64,000 nucleotides of DNA, taken from contig NZ_RJWG01000004.1 in NCBI RefSeq assembly GCF_004011155.1, positions 62,528 to 126,527 of the forward strand, read 5' to 3'. The translations under genes and the position numbers were made by a program. The notes beneath the pieces were generated by a model. It saw only the letters and a program-made list of their open reading frames with translations. It ran no database searches and was not told the DNA's origin. Every line of letters begins with the position of its first letter. The stretch's first letter is position 1. This DNA is from Clostridium prolinivorans (lineage in GTDB: Bacteria > Bacillota > Clostridia > Clostridiales > Clostridiaceae). Shown piece after piece: positions 34,606 to 44,170 of the stretch.

Positions 34606-36180
34606 TTATTCCCCCTTGATTATTTCTTGTGTATCAATATTATCTTTTATAAATGGCTCCGTAACCTCATTTTCAAGAGTTACATTTTTTAATTTCAAGT
34701 GCTTAATATTATTAAAATAAAAACCATTTTTACACATAGGTTCTATAAAACTTAACATTTCAGCATAATTTGGTTTTGCATTTTCTGAAAAATGGACATG
34801 AACATTTTCTAGATTTACACTTTCTATCTTTTTTTCAGGTAGGCCATATATAAAACCTGCAGCAACCTCCGCATTTTCACAATTTATATCTTTAAAATAA
34901 ATATTACCTACATATGGTGTTCTTTCATCAATAGGTAGCTTTTCTTTGCTCCATACATACTCTGTTTTACCATCAATATCACAAAAATAAAAACAATTGA
35001 TAGTAAATGGAGTTAAAACTTTATTCATTTTTATTTTTGAAGCATAAATTTCATCTATTATACCTTTACTTCCCCTGCCTCTTCGTGTTTTTATTCTTAT
35101 CCCTCTGTCAGTACTATTAAATATACACTTTTCTATAAATACATTTTTTACTCCACAAGACATTTCGCTACCTATTACCACAGCTCCATGTCCATATTCC
35201 ATAATGCAATTTCTAATGTGAATATTTTCAGATGGTATAGAATATTTTTTACTAATGCTAAATTTCCCAGATTTTATAGCAATACAATCATCTCCAACAG
35301 AAAATTTTGTTCCAAGTATCAAAACATCTTTACATGACTCAGGATCAAGACCATCTGTATTTGGAGCTTCTTTAGGATTTTTTATATTTAAATTAATAAA
35401 TTTAAGTCCTTCACTCATTAATGGGTGTATAGTCCAAGATGGAGAATTTTTTATTGTAATACCTTCAACAAGAATATTCTTACAACCATTTAAAAATAAA
35501 GTTCTTGGCCTCCATGCAATTTTTTTCGTTTTTGCTTTGTACCACCATGTATTAAAATTTGCATTTCCATCAATAGTACCTTCTCCAATAATATTAACAT
35601 TATTGACATTAATTCCTGTTATAAGGCTTGCAAAACTATCTGCTGCTTCTCCTTCCCAAGAAGCTATATAATAATCTTTATCATCTAAATTTGATTTTAA
35701 TAACCCAGGAAGAATTGGATATTTTTCTCTTTCATCTAATCCAAGTAAAATAGCATCTTTATCAAATTCTAGTGTTATATCACTTTTTAAAAAAATAGGT
35801 CCTGTTAAATATTTACCTTTTGGAAAAAATATTCTTCCATTTTTAGGGCATATTTCTATTGCAGCTTGTATATATGCTGTATCTATCACTTTACCATTGC
35901 CTTTAGCCCCAACATTTTTTACATTAATAAGACTAGTTTCATCTTTTGTTCTAACAATAATTTTTTCGCTAGTTTCTTTAGTTTTACTATCTTCAAGTAA
36001 AATACTATACTCTGACATAGGATTTAGATTTTTAATAGTAAACACATTAGTATTAATTTCATCTATTTTATCATTGTTTAAGTAAATATTAATATTGTTT
36101 TCTGTATAAAAATATTTATCATTTTCAATTTCAAAAGAAATACTTCTAGAAGTAATTGAAATTATACTTAATTTAATCAT
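34606..36180 (-). CDS. GH28 family glycoside hydrolase (polygalacturonase-like), intracellular
   Basis: A 524-aa right-handed beta-helix hydrolase of family GH28, which cleaves galacturonic acid linkages in pectin fragments. A fibronectin-like N-terminal region (about residues 1-80) precedes the beta-helix. The catalytic motifs are present in order: NTDGLDP near residue 270, [10 protein letters not shown] near residue 297, [10 protein letters not shown] near residue 330 and RGIRIKT near residue 363. There is no signal peptide, so it should act in the cytoplasm on imported oligogalacturonides, probably as an exo-enzyme. It follows the ABC permeases. Confidence 0.9.
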   Translation of the reverse strand: MIKLSIISITSRSISFEIENDKYFYTENNINIYLNNDKIDEINTNVFTIKNLNPMSEYSILLEDSKTKETSEKIIVRTKDETSLINVKNVGAKGNGKVIDTAYIQAAIEICPKNGRIFFPKGKYLTGPIFLKSDITLEFDKDAILLGLDEREKYPILPGLLKSNLDDKDYYIASWEGEAADSFASLITGINVNNVNIIGEGTIDGNANFNTWWYKAKTKKIAWRPRTLFLNGCKNILVEGITIKNSPSWTIHPLMSEGLKFINLNIKNPKEAPNTDGLDPESCKDVLILGTKFSVGDDCIAIKSGKFSISKKYSIPSENIHIRNCIMEYGHGAVVIGSEMSCGVKNVFIEKCIFNSTDRGIRIKTRRGRGSKGIIDEIYASKIKMNKVLTPFTINCFYFCDIDGKTEYVWSKEKLPIDERTPYVGNIYFKDINCENAEVAAGFIYGLPEKKIESVNLENVHVHFSENAKPNYAEMLSFIEPMCKNGFYFNNIKHLKLKNVTLENEVTEPFIKDNIDTQEIIKGE

Positions 36181-36202
36181 AACTATTCCTTTCCTTGTAT
36201 TT

Positions 36203-37108
36203 CTATCCCTTTAAGCCGCTAGTTGCTATACCTTCAATAAAGTATTTTTGTGCTGAAAAGAAAAGTATAATTGAAGGTAATAATCCTATTAATGACATTG
36301 CAATAATCTGATTCCATTCAAATGTGCCTGATGTTGTATCCATAGCCATTTTTAATGCAATTGCAACAGGATATTTATTAACACTTGATATATAAATCAA
36401 TGGTCCCATAAAATCATTCATAGACCACATAAATTGAAATAGTCCTACTGAAATAATTGCTGGCTTTAAAACAGGAATTAAAATTCTTAATAAAATCATA
36501 AATGAGTTACATCCATCAACTTTTGCAGCTTCATCCAATTCTCTTGGAATACCTCTAAAAAACTGAATAAGCATAAATACAAAGAAAGTATCAATTGCAA
36601 AAGCCGAACCAACAAAAAGAGGTGCAAATGTATCTAATAAATGTAACTTTTTCCAAAATAAATATAAAGGTATTTTAGTAACTACTTGTGGAAGAAACAA
36701 TGTAGCTATCAAAAGTCCAAATAATATTTTTTTAAAAGGAAAATCAAAGCGTGCAAATCCATAAGCAGTTAATACTGCAGAAATAATAGTTAATATAACT
36801 TTAGGAATTACATATTTAAATGTATTTAAAAAATATGTCCCAAAGGTATATTGGGTTCCTGTTTTCCATCCGTTAATATATGGAGTAAAATCAATCTTTT
36901 TAGGAATAAAACCTACAGAGCTAAATATTTCACTATTGCTTTTAAAAGATGCTCCTATAAGCCAAATAATAGGATAAAGCATAACAAATGCAACTAACGT
37001 TAATAAAGTATATCGTATAGCTAAATTAATTTTTCTTTTTCTAGCTCTCTTTCTGTAGTTTTTATCTTTCATTAAATTTGAATAATTATTATTTTTTATA
37101 CCAATCAT
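36203..37108 (-). CDS. Carbohydrate ABC transporter permease (MalG-like, CUT1)
   Basis: Second membrane subunit of the oligouronide importer, 301 aa with six predicted membrane helices after a basic N-terminus. The cytoplasmic EAA loop is visible in PRELDEAAKVDGCNSFMILL near residue 195. Its start overlaps the stop of the upstream permease (ATGA). No ATPase gene is in the locus, so a shared MsmK-type ATPase elsewhere must energise it. Confidence 0.92.
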   Translation of the reverse strand: MIGIKNNNYSNLMKDKNYRKRARKRKINLAIRYTLLTLVAFVMLYPIIWLIGASFKSNSEIFSSVGFIPKKIDFTPYINGWKTGTQYTFGTYFLNTFKYVIPKVILTIISAVLTAYGFARFDFPFKKILFGLLIATLFLPQVVTKIPLYLFWKKLHLLDTFAPLFVGSAFAIDTFFVFMLIQFFRGIPRELDEAAKVDGCNSFMILLRILIPVLKPAIISVGLFQFMWSMNDFMGPLIYISSVNKYPVAIALKMAMDTTSGTFEWNQIIAMSLIGLLPSIILFFSAQKYFIEGIATSGLKG

Positions 37109-37989
37109 TTGCTATCTTCACCCGCCTCATCAGAATAGAATACCCAGTATCTAGATGACTTAAATACAAATGCTGTAAATATCATAATAATTATAAATAA
37201 AATCCAAGATATAGCACTTGCATAACCCATATTAAAGAACTTAAATGCATTATCATAAATCATCATAGACATTAAATAAGTCTTATACAAAGGTCCTCCA
37301 TTTGTAATCATATATGGTCCATTAAATTCTTGAAAAGCCTGAATTAATTGCATAACTAAATTAAAGAATATTATTGGTGTAAGTAAAGGAATAGTTACAT
37401 TAAAAAATATTCTGATTTTCCCTGCTCCATCTACTTCAGCTGCCTCATAAAGCTCTTGTGGTATATCTTTTAATGCAGCAAGGAATATTACCATTGCAGA
37501 ACCAAATTCCCATATTCTTAATAAACTTATAGTAATCATTGCTCCTAATCCTGATGAAAACCAAGGTATTGGATTTATTCCAAATATTCCTACAAATTGA
37601 TTAATTAAACCATCGGTAGCAAATAAAAATCTCCATAAAACAGCAATAGCAATATTTCCTCCTAAAATTGATGGTATATAATAAGCAGTCCTAAAAAAAT
37701 TTATACCTTTTAATTTAAAATTTAGAATAAATGCTATAAATAATGCGAAAGCTAATTTAAATGGTACTGTAATAAATGCATATTCAAATGTAGCAAAAAC
37801 AGAATTCCAAAACGATTCATCATTAAACATATTTATATAGTTTTTAATGCCAATAAATTTAGGTGCAGAAATCATATTATAGTCTGTAAAACTTAAAATA
37901 AAGGATGATACAAAAGGATATATAGTAAATACTAACAAGCCAATAAGCCACGGTGTTATATATAGTAACCCTATTTTTTGTTTTTTCAT
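37105..37989 (-). CDS. Carbohydrate ABC transporter permease (MalF-like, CUT1)
   Basis: First membrane subunit, 294 aa, with six predicted helices. It opens with LLYITPWLIGLLVFTIYPFV, typical of CUT1 permeases, and carries the EAA loop IPQELYEAAEVDGAGKIRIF near residue 175. It is separated from the binding-protein gene by a strong stem-loop. It pairs with the MalG-like protein. Confidence 0.92.
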   Translation of the reverse strand: MKKQKIGLLYITPWLIGLLVFTIYPFVSSFILSFTDYNMISAPKFIGIKNYINMFNDESFWNSVFATFEYAFITVPFKLAFALFIAFILNFKLKGINFFRTAYYIPSILGGNIAIAVLWRFLFATDGLINQFVGIFGINPIPWFSSGLGAMITISLLRIWEFGSAMVIFLAALKDIPQELYEAAEVDGAGKIRIFFNVTIPLLTPIIFFNLVMQLIQAFQEFNGPYMITNGGPLYKTYLMSMMIYDNAFKFFNMGYASAISWILFIIIMIFTAFVFKSSRYWVFYSDEAGEDSK

Positions 37990-38036
37990 CTTCTTCCTCC
38001 TAGTATTAAATATTAAACATGAGTTTATATTTATTT

Positions 38037-38074
38037 AATAAGAACTGTAAATTTTAAGGTTTACAGTTCTTATT
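38037..38074 (-). repeat. Stem-loop between sugar-binding protein and permease genes
   Basis: Perfect 15-bp arms AATAAGAACTGTAAA (38037-38051) and TTTACAGTTCTTATT (38060-38074) with an 8-nt loop. There is no clear U-run in the mRNA direction. It is probably a partial terminator or an mRNA-stabilising 3' stem that raises binding-protein mRNA over permease mRNA. Confidence 0.8.
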
Positions 38075-38086
38075 AATATTCATAAA

Positions 38087-39400
38087 CTACTTAACTATTT
38101 GGGATAAAACTTTTTGTACATTATCATACATATATTTAGCAGCATCATCTATGCTAAGTTTGTTATATGATAATTGTTCTATTGTTTGACAATATACTGA
38201 TTGGAGTTTTGCATCTTCTAGATATGGGCTAATTGGAACACCAGGATATGTTTCTAAATATTTAAGGCCTTCATACTCAAGTCCTGAAACTTTTCCTTCA
38301 GCCTTTAAAGTTTCTAAAGCAATCTTACTAACAGGTATACCTCTATTAGTTCCCATTAATTTTACGCCTTCTGGATCATTTAATATATAATTTAAGAAAG
38401 TAGCTGCTTCTTTTGGATATTTACAATTCTTATTAATTGCAAACATCATAGATGGCTTTACTATTGCTCCTGAATTCTTAGCTCCCTCTAATATTGGTAA
38501 TCCTCCAAAAACCATCTCCATATTCTTTTCTTTTAATGGAGATGCACATTTGCTTACAGCACTGGTCCATTCAAATATTCCTGCAAATTTACCAGATAAA
38601 AAGCTTGGAAGTTGAGCTATTGTCGCAGTTCCTTTACCACCTTCAGCAGTTATAACTTGTATAGGTGTAGCAGCTTTTTTATCTAAAAGTTCTTTATAAA
38701 ATTGTAATCCTGTTTTAATATCATCTTGAGTAAATACTAACTTCCCATCATTACTTATAAATTGTTTTCCTGTAACTTGCTCTGCATAAGTCATTGCTAA
38801 AAGCCATGAATCGTATGAACCAATAATAATTGGATATGAACCATCTTTAAATTTTTGTCCTGCATTCATAAGGTCATCCCAAGTTTTTGGTAATTCTACT
38901 CCATTTTTATCATAAGTTGTTTTGTTAAAATAAAATACTCTGCCAGTTAATGCTACAGGTATAGCATTTAATTTTCCTTTTACAGTTCCTGTTTCAAGTA
39001 TATCTTTTGAATAATTTTCTTCTAATCCAAGTTCTTTAGATAAACTATTTAAATCATAAAAGCCATTACCATCATTCGAAAATATTGGGAGCCAATTCCA
39101 ATTAATTTGCATAATATCTGCTGCAGTACCACCAGCCATCTGAGTAGTTTGCTTATCTTGATAGCCATCCCATCCTGCATATTCTGCTTGAATTTTGATA
39201 TTTGGATATTTAGTTTCAAATTGTTTTATTGCTTCAAGTGTAGCTTTATGTCTTGAATCATCTCCCCACCATGAAAATCTTAATGTAACCTGCTTATTAC
39301 CTGAAGAATCATTGGCATTATTAGAAGATTTACTGCCGCATGCAGTTAATGTAGTAAGAGCCAAAGAAGCTGTTAAAAATATTGATAGAAATTTTTTCAT
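38087..39400 (-). CDS. Carbohydrate-binding lipoprotein of the oligouronide ABC importer
   Basis: Extracellular solute-binding protein of the CUT1 type, 437 aa. The lipoprotein signal ends ASLALTTLTACGSKSS with the acylated Cys near residue 21. The mature protein has the family pattern VTLRFSWWGDDSRHKATL and ADIMQINWNWLP near residue 105. It sits between an unsaturated-uronyl hydrolase and the permeases, so the ligand is probably an oligogalacturonide or an unsaturated pectin fragment. Confidence 0.92.
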   Translation of the reverse strand: MKKFLSIFLTASLALTTLTACGSKSSNNANDSSGNKQVTLRFSWWGDDSRHKATLEAIKQFETKYPNIKIQAEYAGWDGYQDKQTTQMAGGTAADIMQINWNWLPIFSNDGNGFYDLNSLSKELGLEENYSKDILETGTVKGKLNAIPVALTGRVFYFNKTTYDKNGVELPKTWDDLMNAGQKFKDGSYPIIIGSYDSWLLAMTYAEQVTGKQFISNDGKLVFTQDDIKTGLQFYKELLDKKAATPIQVITAEGGKGTATIAQLPSFLSGKFAGIFEWTSAVSKCASPLKEKNMEMVFGGLPILEGAKNSGAIVKPSMMFAINKNCKYPKEAATFLNYILNDPEGVKLMGTNRGIPVSKIALETLKAEGKVSGLEYEGLKYLETYPGVPISPYLEDAKLQSVYCQTIEQLSYNKLSIDDAAKYMYDNVQKVLSQIVK

Positions 39401-39496
39401 AAATTTTCCCCCTTGAATTAATTTATTTACTTAATTTTATAAAAATATATTGTTATACAATTTTAAAATTATAGTAATACTTTATACCCCAAAAAT

Positions 39497-40576
39497 TTAT
39501 TTTAACCTTAGCATTTCACCGTAAGCCATTAAAAAAGCTCCTACACCTTTTGGATCATTCGAAACAACTTTTTCTGATATATAGTATTCATAGCTTCCAT
39601 CCCTATACGGATTATTACCTAATCCAGCAACAGAACAAATTCCTCCTAAACTATATTTCCCTTCTAATTTAATAAAATATTTTTTTAAAGTTCCATTAAA
39701 AGCTTTTATTCCATAATCCTTATATGATAATGGCAAATATCCTAATCTAGCTCCTTTGAGGATACTGTATGCAATCATACATGTGGCAGAAGTTTCAACA
39801 TAGTTTCCTTGTTTTCCTCCCTTATCTAATATCTGATACCACATTCCTGTTTCAATGTCCTGATATTTTAAAAGTGCATCTATAGCTTCTTTAAACATAT
39901 TCTTAAGTTCTTCGTATTGTTTGAAAAATTCTTCATCCATTTCTTCAATCACATCAACAAGTGCCATAACAAACCAACCTTCAGCTCTTCCCCAAAAATT
40001 AGGTGATACACCTGTTTCCTTATTTGCCCAAAGTTCTTGCCTTTTTTCATCATATCCATGATAATAAAGACCTTTTTTAACATTTCTCATATGTTTTTGA
40101 ACATTTATAAATTGAGAATAAATATCTAAAATATTTTTCTTATCACCAAATTCATTTATATACTTAATGTAAAAAGGCATTACCATGTATAATCCATCTA
40201 GCCAAACTTGATATGGATAAATATTCTTATGCCAAAAATTTCCCTCATCTGTTCTTGGCTGCTCTTTTACTTGTTTATATAAATGTTCTATAGCTTTTTT
40301 ATATTTTTCATCTTTTGTCATTTCATATAAATCAAATAAAACTTTCCCTGAATTTATATCATCTAAATTATAATTTTTATAATTATAGCCTTTTATATTC
40401 CCATCTTTGTCAATGTATAAATTCATATACTTTAATATAAAAGATTTATACTTTTCTTCTTGAGTTATTTTATATAAATCTAAAGCACCTTTTAAAACAC
40501 ATCCATCTTCGTAATTCCAATTTTCTTTATAATTTTTATAATTTTCAATGTAAGCATCAATAAATTCTTCTATCAT
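39497..40576 (-). CDS. GH88/GH105 unsaturated uronyl hydrolase
   Basis: A 359-aa (alpha/alpha)6-barrel hydrolase related to YteR/YesR. It hydrates and releases the 4,5-unsaturated galacturonyl end left by pectin or rhamnogalacturonan lyases. Family segments are KNIYPYQVWLDGLYMVMPFY near residue 125, with the likely catalytic Asp in WLDG, and NFWGRAEGWFVMALVDV near residue 195. It has no signal peptide. The product, 5-keto-4-deoxyuronate, is the substrate of the KduI-KduD pair encoded nearby. Upstream lies a possible LacI-type operator. Confidence 0.9.
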   Translation of the reverse strand: MIEEFIDAYIENYKNYKENWNYEDGCVLKGALDLYKITQEEKYKSFILKYMNLYIDKDGNIKGYNYKNYNLDDINSGKVLFDLYEMTKDEKYKKAIEHLYKQVKEQPRTDEGNFWHKNIYPYQVWLDGLYMVMPFYIKYINEFGDKKNILDIYSQFINVQKHMRNVKKGLYYHGYDEKRQELWANKETGVSPNFWGRAEGWFVMALVDVIEEMDEEFFKQYEELKNMFKEAIDALLKYQDIETGMWYQILDKGGKQGNYVETSATCMIAYSILKGARLGYLPLSYKDYGIKAFNGTLKKYFIKLEGKYSLGGICSVAGLGNNPYRDGSYEYYISEKVVSNDPKGVGAFLMAYGEMLRLK

Positions 40577-40597
40577 GTTTTACCCCCATTATGTTTC

Positions 40598-40623
40598 TAT
40601 AAAACGTTGTCATAAACGTTAAT
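40598..40623 (-). promoter_or_regulatory. Candidate second-type LacI operator before the GH105 gene
   Basis: Two AACGTT elements 6 bp apart, in the directly repeated setting ATAAAACGTT and ATAAACGTT. The site differs from the GTTAACGTTAAC operators near uxaC and kduI. It lies about 25-45 bp before the GH105 ATG and just downstream of the first LacI regulator gene. Confidence 0.45.
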
Positions 40624-40660
40624 ATTTAAAAACTTTTAAAGTGATTAATAATATTTTTTA

Positions 40661-41659
40661 TTAAATACTCCTTACAGAATCTCTTATAATAAATTCTGTA
40701 TTTATATATATCCTTTCTTTCTTAACCTCTTCGCCATCAATTATTTTTAATAACTTTTCCGCACCTATTGTGCAAAATTCTTTAGTAGGTTTTTTTATAG
40801 TAGTTAAAGCAGGAGTTACATATTTACAAACAATACTATTATCAAAACCTATTATTGATATATCATCAGGTATTTTTAGCCCTGAATCAATAATAGCTTT
40901 CATTGCTCCAACAGCTGTATTATCATTTGAGCAAAACACAGCTGTTGGAATTTTAGGTAATGATAAAAGTTTTTTCATTCCTTCATATCCACTTTCAATA
41001 TTGTATTCTCCTGGAACTATATATTCATTATTAATTTGTATTTTATTATCTATAAGTGCATTAATAAACCCTTCTTTTCTATCTATGCTGGATTTAAATC
41101 CTTTTTTACCTTCAATAATGGCTATATCTTTATGCCCATTATGAATTAAATATTTTACAGCATTATATACACCCTGATAATCTGCAGAAAGAATATTTAC
41201 AACAGAATTATTTTCTATTTCTCTATTTACAACTACTATTGGTATCTCCTTTTGTAAAACATGATGTATAAATATATTGTCTTCCTCTCTTTGACTTACA
41301 AGAATAATACCATCAAATCTTTTTTTATCTATTATCATAAAATTCTCATATTCATTAGTATCACTTATAATCAAATTATATTTTTTCTTTATCACACTAT
41401 TTATTGCATTTACTGCCTCGTAAAAAAAGTCAGGTGATGTTCCTTGGTTTATTGTAGAGAAAAATACACCAATATTATAAGATCTTTGAAGCACTAAACT
41501 TTTTGCACTATAATTAGGTACATAATTAAGCTGCTTAGCAATATGCAAAATTTTATTTTTAGTTTCTTCTTTTATATATGGACTATTATTAAGTGCTCTA
41601 GATACCGTCGTATGTGATACATTTGCATATTTTGCAATATCTTTTATAGTAACACTCAT
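40661..41659 (-). CDS. LacI-family transcriptional regulator
   Basis: A 332-aa LacI/GalR repressor. The N-terminal helix-turn-helix reads VTIKDIAKYANVSHTTVSRA with the hinge helix near residues 50-58. A periplasmic-binding-like effector domain follows (VFCSNDNTAVGAMKAIIDSG near residue 238). Its ATG overlaps the uxaC stop by 4 bp, so it is made with uronate isomerase and probably senses a galacturonate-pathway intermediate. Its likely targets are the pectin genes; the exact operator is not proven. Confidence 0.9.
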   Translation of the reverse strand: MSVTIKDIAKYANVSHTTVSRALNNSPYIKEETKNKILHIAKQLNYVPNYSAKSLVLQRSYNIGVFFSTINQGTSPDFFYEAVNAINSVIKKKYNLIISDTNEYENFMIIDKKRFDGIILVSQREEDNIFIHHVLQKEIPIVVVNREIENNSVVNILSADYQGVYNAVKYLIHNGHKDIAIIEGKKGFKSSIDRKEGFINALIDNKIQINNEYIVPGEYNIESGYEGMKKLLSLPKIPTAVFCSNDNTAVGAMKAIIDSGLKIPDDISIIGFDNSIVCKYVTPALTTIKKPTKEFCTIGAEKLLKIIDGEEVKKERIYINTEFIIRDSVRSI

Positions 41660-43077
41660 ATTTGTTTCAATCCCATTTCAAAATAATTAAACGCATTATA
41701 GTAACTTATATTTTCTACCATTTTACCTATAAGTTCCATATCATTAGGAACTATACCATTTTCAACCCATTCTCCAAGCATATTGCATAATATTCTTCTA
41801 AAATACTCATGCCTTGTATAAGATAAAAAGCTTCGTGAATCAGTGAGCATTCCAATAAAAGTACTTAAAGTTCCTACATTAGCTAAAGTTTTCATTTGAT
41901 CAAGCATTCCATACATATTATCGTTATACCACCAAGCAGCACCTAGTTGTACCTTGCCGAATATACCATTCCCTTGGAAAGATCCAGCAATTGTAGCTAG
42001 TACATAATTATCTTTCGGATTTAAACTATATAAAATAGTTTTCGGTAGAGAATTATCTATTTCAAGAGAATCTAAAAGTTTTGAAAGAGGACTAGCTATA
42101 TTATTATCGTTTATTGAATCAAAACCGGTATCAGGTCCCATTTTATCAAACATTCTCTTATTGTTATTTCTAAATGCATTAATATGAAGCTGCATTACCC
42201 AATTAAGCTTTGCATATTGTTTTGCAAAAAATCTCAAAGTATATGTTTTATATTTAGTTTCTTCCTCAAAACTAATAGTTTCTCCATTTAATGCTTTAGA
42301 AAATATCAAAGATACTTCTTCAATTGAAGTTTCAGCATATGGAACATAATCCAATGCGTGATCTGATACTTTGCATCCTACTGAATTAAAGAAATTTATT
42401 CTACTTTCAAGTGCAATTAAAAATTTATTATAATCTTTAATTACACTTTGTGAAATCTGCTCTAATTTTTTAACCCATTGGAGAAAACCTTTATTATTAA
42501 TTTCAAGTGCTTTATCAGGTCTAAAGGCAGGTAAAACATTTACATCAAACGATTTATCCTCTTTAAGTTTTATATGATATTCAAGACTATCTGTAGGATC
42601 ATCGGTAGTGCAAATAATTTTTACATTAGATTTTTTTATAATATCTCTAACTCTTAATCCCTCACTGGAAAGTAAAGAATTGGTTTTTTCCCATATAAAA
42701 GGAGCTGTTTTTTCATTTAATACATCATATATTCCAAAATATCTTTGGAGTTCTAAATGATTCCAGTGATATATAGGATTGCCTAAAGAAAGAGGAACAG
42801 TTTTTGCCCAAGCCATAAATTTATCATAATCATTTGAATCTCCAGTTATATATTTTTCATCAATTCCTACTGCTCTCATAGCTCTCCATTTATAATGGTC
42901 TCCATAAAGCCAAGCTTCAGTTATATTTTTAAACTGCTTATTTTCATAAATTTCTTTTGGATTTATATGACAGTGATAATCAATTATAGGCATATCTTTA
43001 GCATAATTGTGGTATAAATTTTCAGCTGTAGTATTTGTTAATAAAAAATTTTCATCCATAAATCTTTTCATAGCCAT
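41656..43077 (-). CDS. uxaC: Uronate isomerase (UxaC)
   Basis: Isomerises D-galacturonate to D-tagaturonate (and glucuronate to fructuronate). This 473-aa amidohydrolase-superfamily protein has the metal motif IDYHCHINPKEI near residue 33 and GDHYKWRAMRAVG near residue 59. KTILYSLNPKDN and TDSRSFLSYTRHEYFRRILC lie toward the C-terminus. Two ATGs (43077, 43071) are possible; GGGGA lies right before the first, so the second has better spacing. Together with UxaB and UxaA it completes the route from galacturonate to 2-keto-3-deoxygluconate. Confidence 0.95.
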   Translation of the reverse strand: MAMKRFMDENFLLTNTTAENLYHNYAKDMPIIDYHCHINPKEIYENKQFKNITEAWLYGDHYKWRAMRAVGIDEKYITGDSNDYDKFMAWAKTVPLSLGNPIYHWNHLELQRYFGIYDVLNEKTAPFIWEKTNSLLSSEGLRVRDIIKKSNVKIICTTDDPTDSLEYHIKLKEDKSFDVNVLPAFRPDKALEINNKGFLQWVKKLEQISQSVIKDYNKFLIALESRINFFNSVGCKVSDHALDYVPYAETSIEEVSLIFSKALNGETISFEEETKYKTYTLRFFAKQYAKLNWVMQLHINAFRNNNKRMFDKMGPDTGFDSINDNNIASPLSKLLDSLEIDNSLPKTILYSLNPKDNYVLATIAGSFQGNGIFGKVQLGAAWWYNDNMYGMLDQMKTLANVGTLSTFIGMLTDSRSFLSYTRHEYFRRILCNMLGEWVENGIVPNDMELIGKMVENISYYNAFNYFEMGLKQI

Positions 43078-43100
43078 TCCCCGATTCCCATAAAAATTTT

Positions 43101-43112
43101 GTTAACGTTAAC
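43101..43112. promoter_or_regulatory. LacI-type operator O1 of uxaC
   Basis: GTTAACGTTAAC, a perfect 12-bp palindrome with central CG as in LacI/GalR operators. It lies between the predicted transcription start and the uxaC ATG. Confidence 0.85.
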
Positions 43113-43128
43113 AATTCTTTATATTTTT

Positions 43129-43157
43129 ATTATAATTGATAGTTAATAAAAAATCAA
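43129..43157 (-). promoter_or_regulatory. Sigma-A promoter of uxaC-lacI
   Basis: On the minus strand TTGATT (43157-43152), a 17-nt spacer and TATAAT (43134-43129). It lies between the two operator copies. Confidence 0.78.
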
Positions 43158-43167
43158 GCACTTTTTC

Positions 43168-43179
43168 GTTAACGATAAC
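43168..43179. promoter_or_regulatory. LacI-type operator O2 of uxaC
   Basis: GTTAACGATAAC, one mismatch from the perfect palindrome, 67 bp from O1 and about 10 bp upstream of the -35 box. Confidence 0.8.
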
Positions 43180-43310
43180 ATTTTTTATAACATTTAAATA
43201 AATCATTTTTAATATAGTTTTTACTGAAAATTTATATAGTCATTGACATTATTTTAATAGTTAATTTATTTTCTTTTTTAATTTTCCCTTTAAATTAACT
43301 AATGTTATAT

Positions 43311-43355
43311 AAAAATACAGTCCGCAATTATTATATGTATTTAATAAGCAGACTG
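43311..43355 (-). terminator. Terminator after kduD
   Basis: On the minus strand CAGTCTGC pairs with GCGGACTG (one G-U pair) across a loop of about 22 nt that can fold further, then TATTTTTAT. It lies 15 bp after the kduD stop codon and ends the kduI-kduD unit. Confidence 0.75.
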
Positions 43356-43369
43356 CATTTTAAATAACT

Positions 43370-44152
43370 TTATCTTGTTAGCCAGCCTCCATCAACAGCA
43401 AGAATATGGCCATTTATATAATCTGAAGCTCTACCTGCTAAAAATACTACTGCTCCCATCACATCAAGAGGATGTCCCCATCTTCCAGCAGGAATTCTAG
43501 ATAATATTTCTTCACTTCTTTCTTCATCAGCTCTGATTGGTGCAGTGTTATTTGTTTCTATATAACCAGGGGCTACAGCATTAGTTTGTATATTTAAACT
43601 TGCAAGTTCATTTGCAAAAGCCTTAGTAATACCTGCAACACCATGTTTAGCAGCTGTATAAGAAGGTACAAACTTTCCTCCTTGGAAAGAAAGCATTGAA
43701 CAAACGTTTATTATTTTCCCTCCTCCTTGTTTTGCCATAACTTTTGCCGCTTCATGGCTAAGATAGTAAACTGCATTTAAATTTACATCTATAACAGCAC
43801 GCCAATCCTCATCTTTATAATCTAAAAGAGGTGTTCTTTTTATTATTCCGGCATTGTTTACAAGTATATCTATTTTTCCGTAAGTATCTAAGCATTTTTC
43901 TATAACTTTATCTATATTATCTCTTACTGATAAGTCTGCTTGAAGAAATTCAACTCTTCTTCCTTCAGCTTCAATAAGTTTTTTTGTTTCATCCCAATTT
44001 GTATTATAAGTTACTATAAATAAATCTGCTCCTGCTTTAGCAAGAGCAACAGCATATCCTTGTCCAAGTCCAGTATTTCCTCCAGTAACTATTGCAACTT
44101 TACCATCTAATCTAAAAAAGTCCATTGAAAAGTTTGATATTGAAAAATCCAT
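43370..44152 (-). CDS. kduD: 2-dehydro-3-deoxy-D-gluconate 5-dehydrogenase (KduD)
   Basis: Reduces 2,5-diketo-3-deoxygluconate (from KduI) to 2-keto-3-deoxygluconate. This 260-aa classical SDR has the cofactor motif VTGGNTGLGQGYA near residue 24, NNAGI near residue 103 and the catalytic Tyr-x3-Lys in PSYTAAKHG near residue 165. The C-terminal DYINGHILAVDGGWL is typical of KduD. It follows kduI by 18 bp with a strong AAAGGAGG site. Confidence 0.95.
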   Translation of the reverse strand: MDFSISNFSMDFFRLDGKVAIVTGGNTGLGQGYAVALAKAGADLFIVTYNTNWDETKKLIEAEGRRVEFLQADLSVRDNIDKVIEKCLDTYGKIDILVNNAGIIKRTPLLDYKDEDWRAVIDVNLNAVYYLSHEAAKVMAKQGGGKIINVCSMLSFQGGKFVPSYTAAKHGVAGITKAFANELASLNIQTNAVAPGYIETNNTAPIRADEERSEEILSRIPAGRWGHPLDVMGAVVFLAGRASDYINGHILAVDGGWLTR

Positions 44153-44170
44153 ATAGATTTCCTCCTTTAA

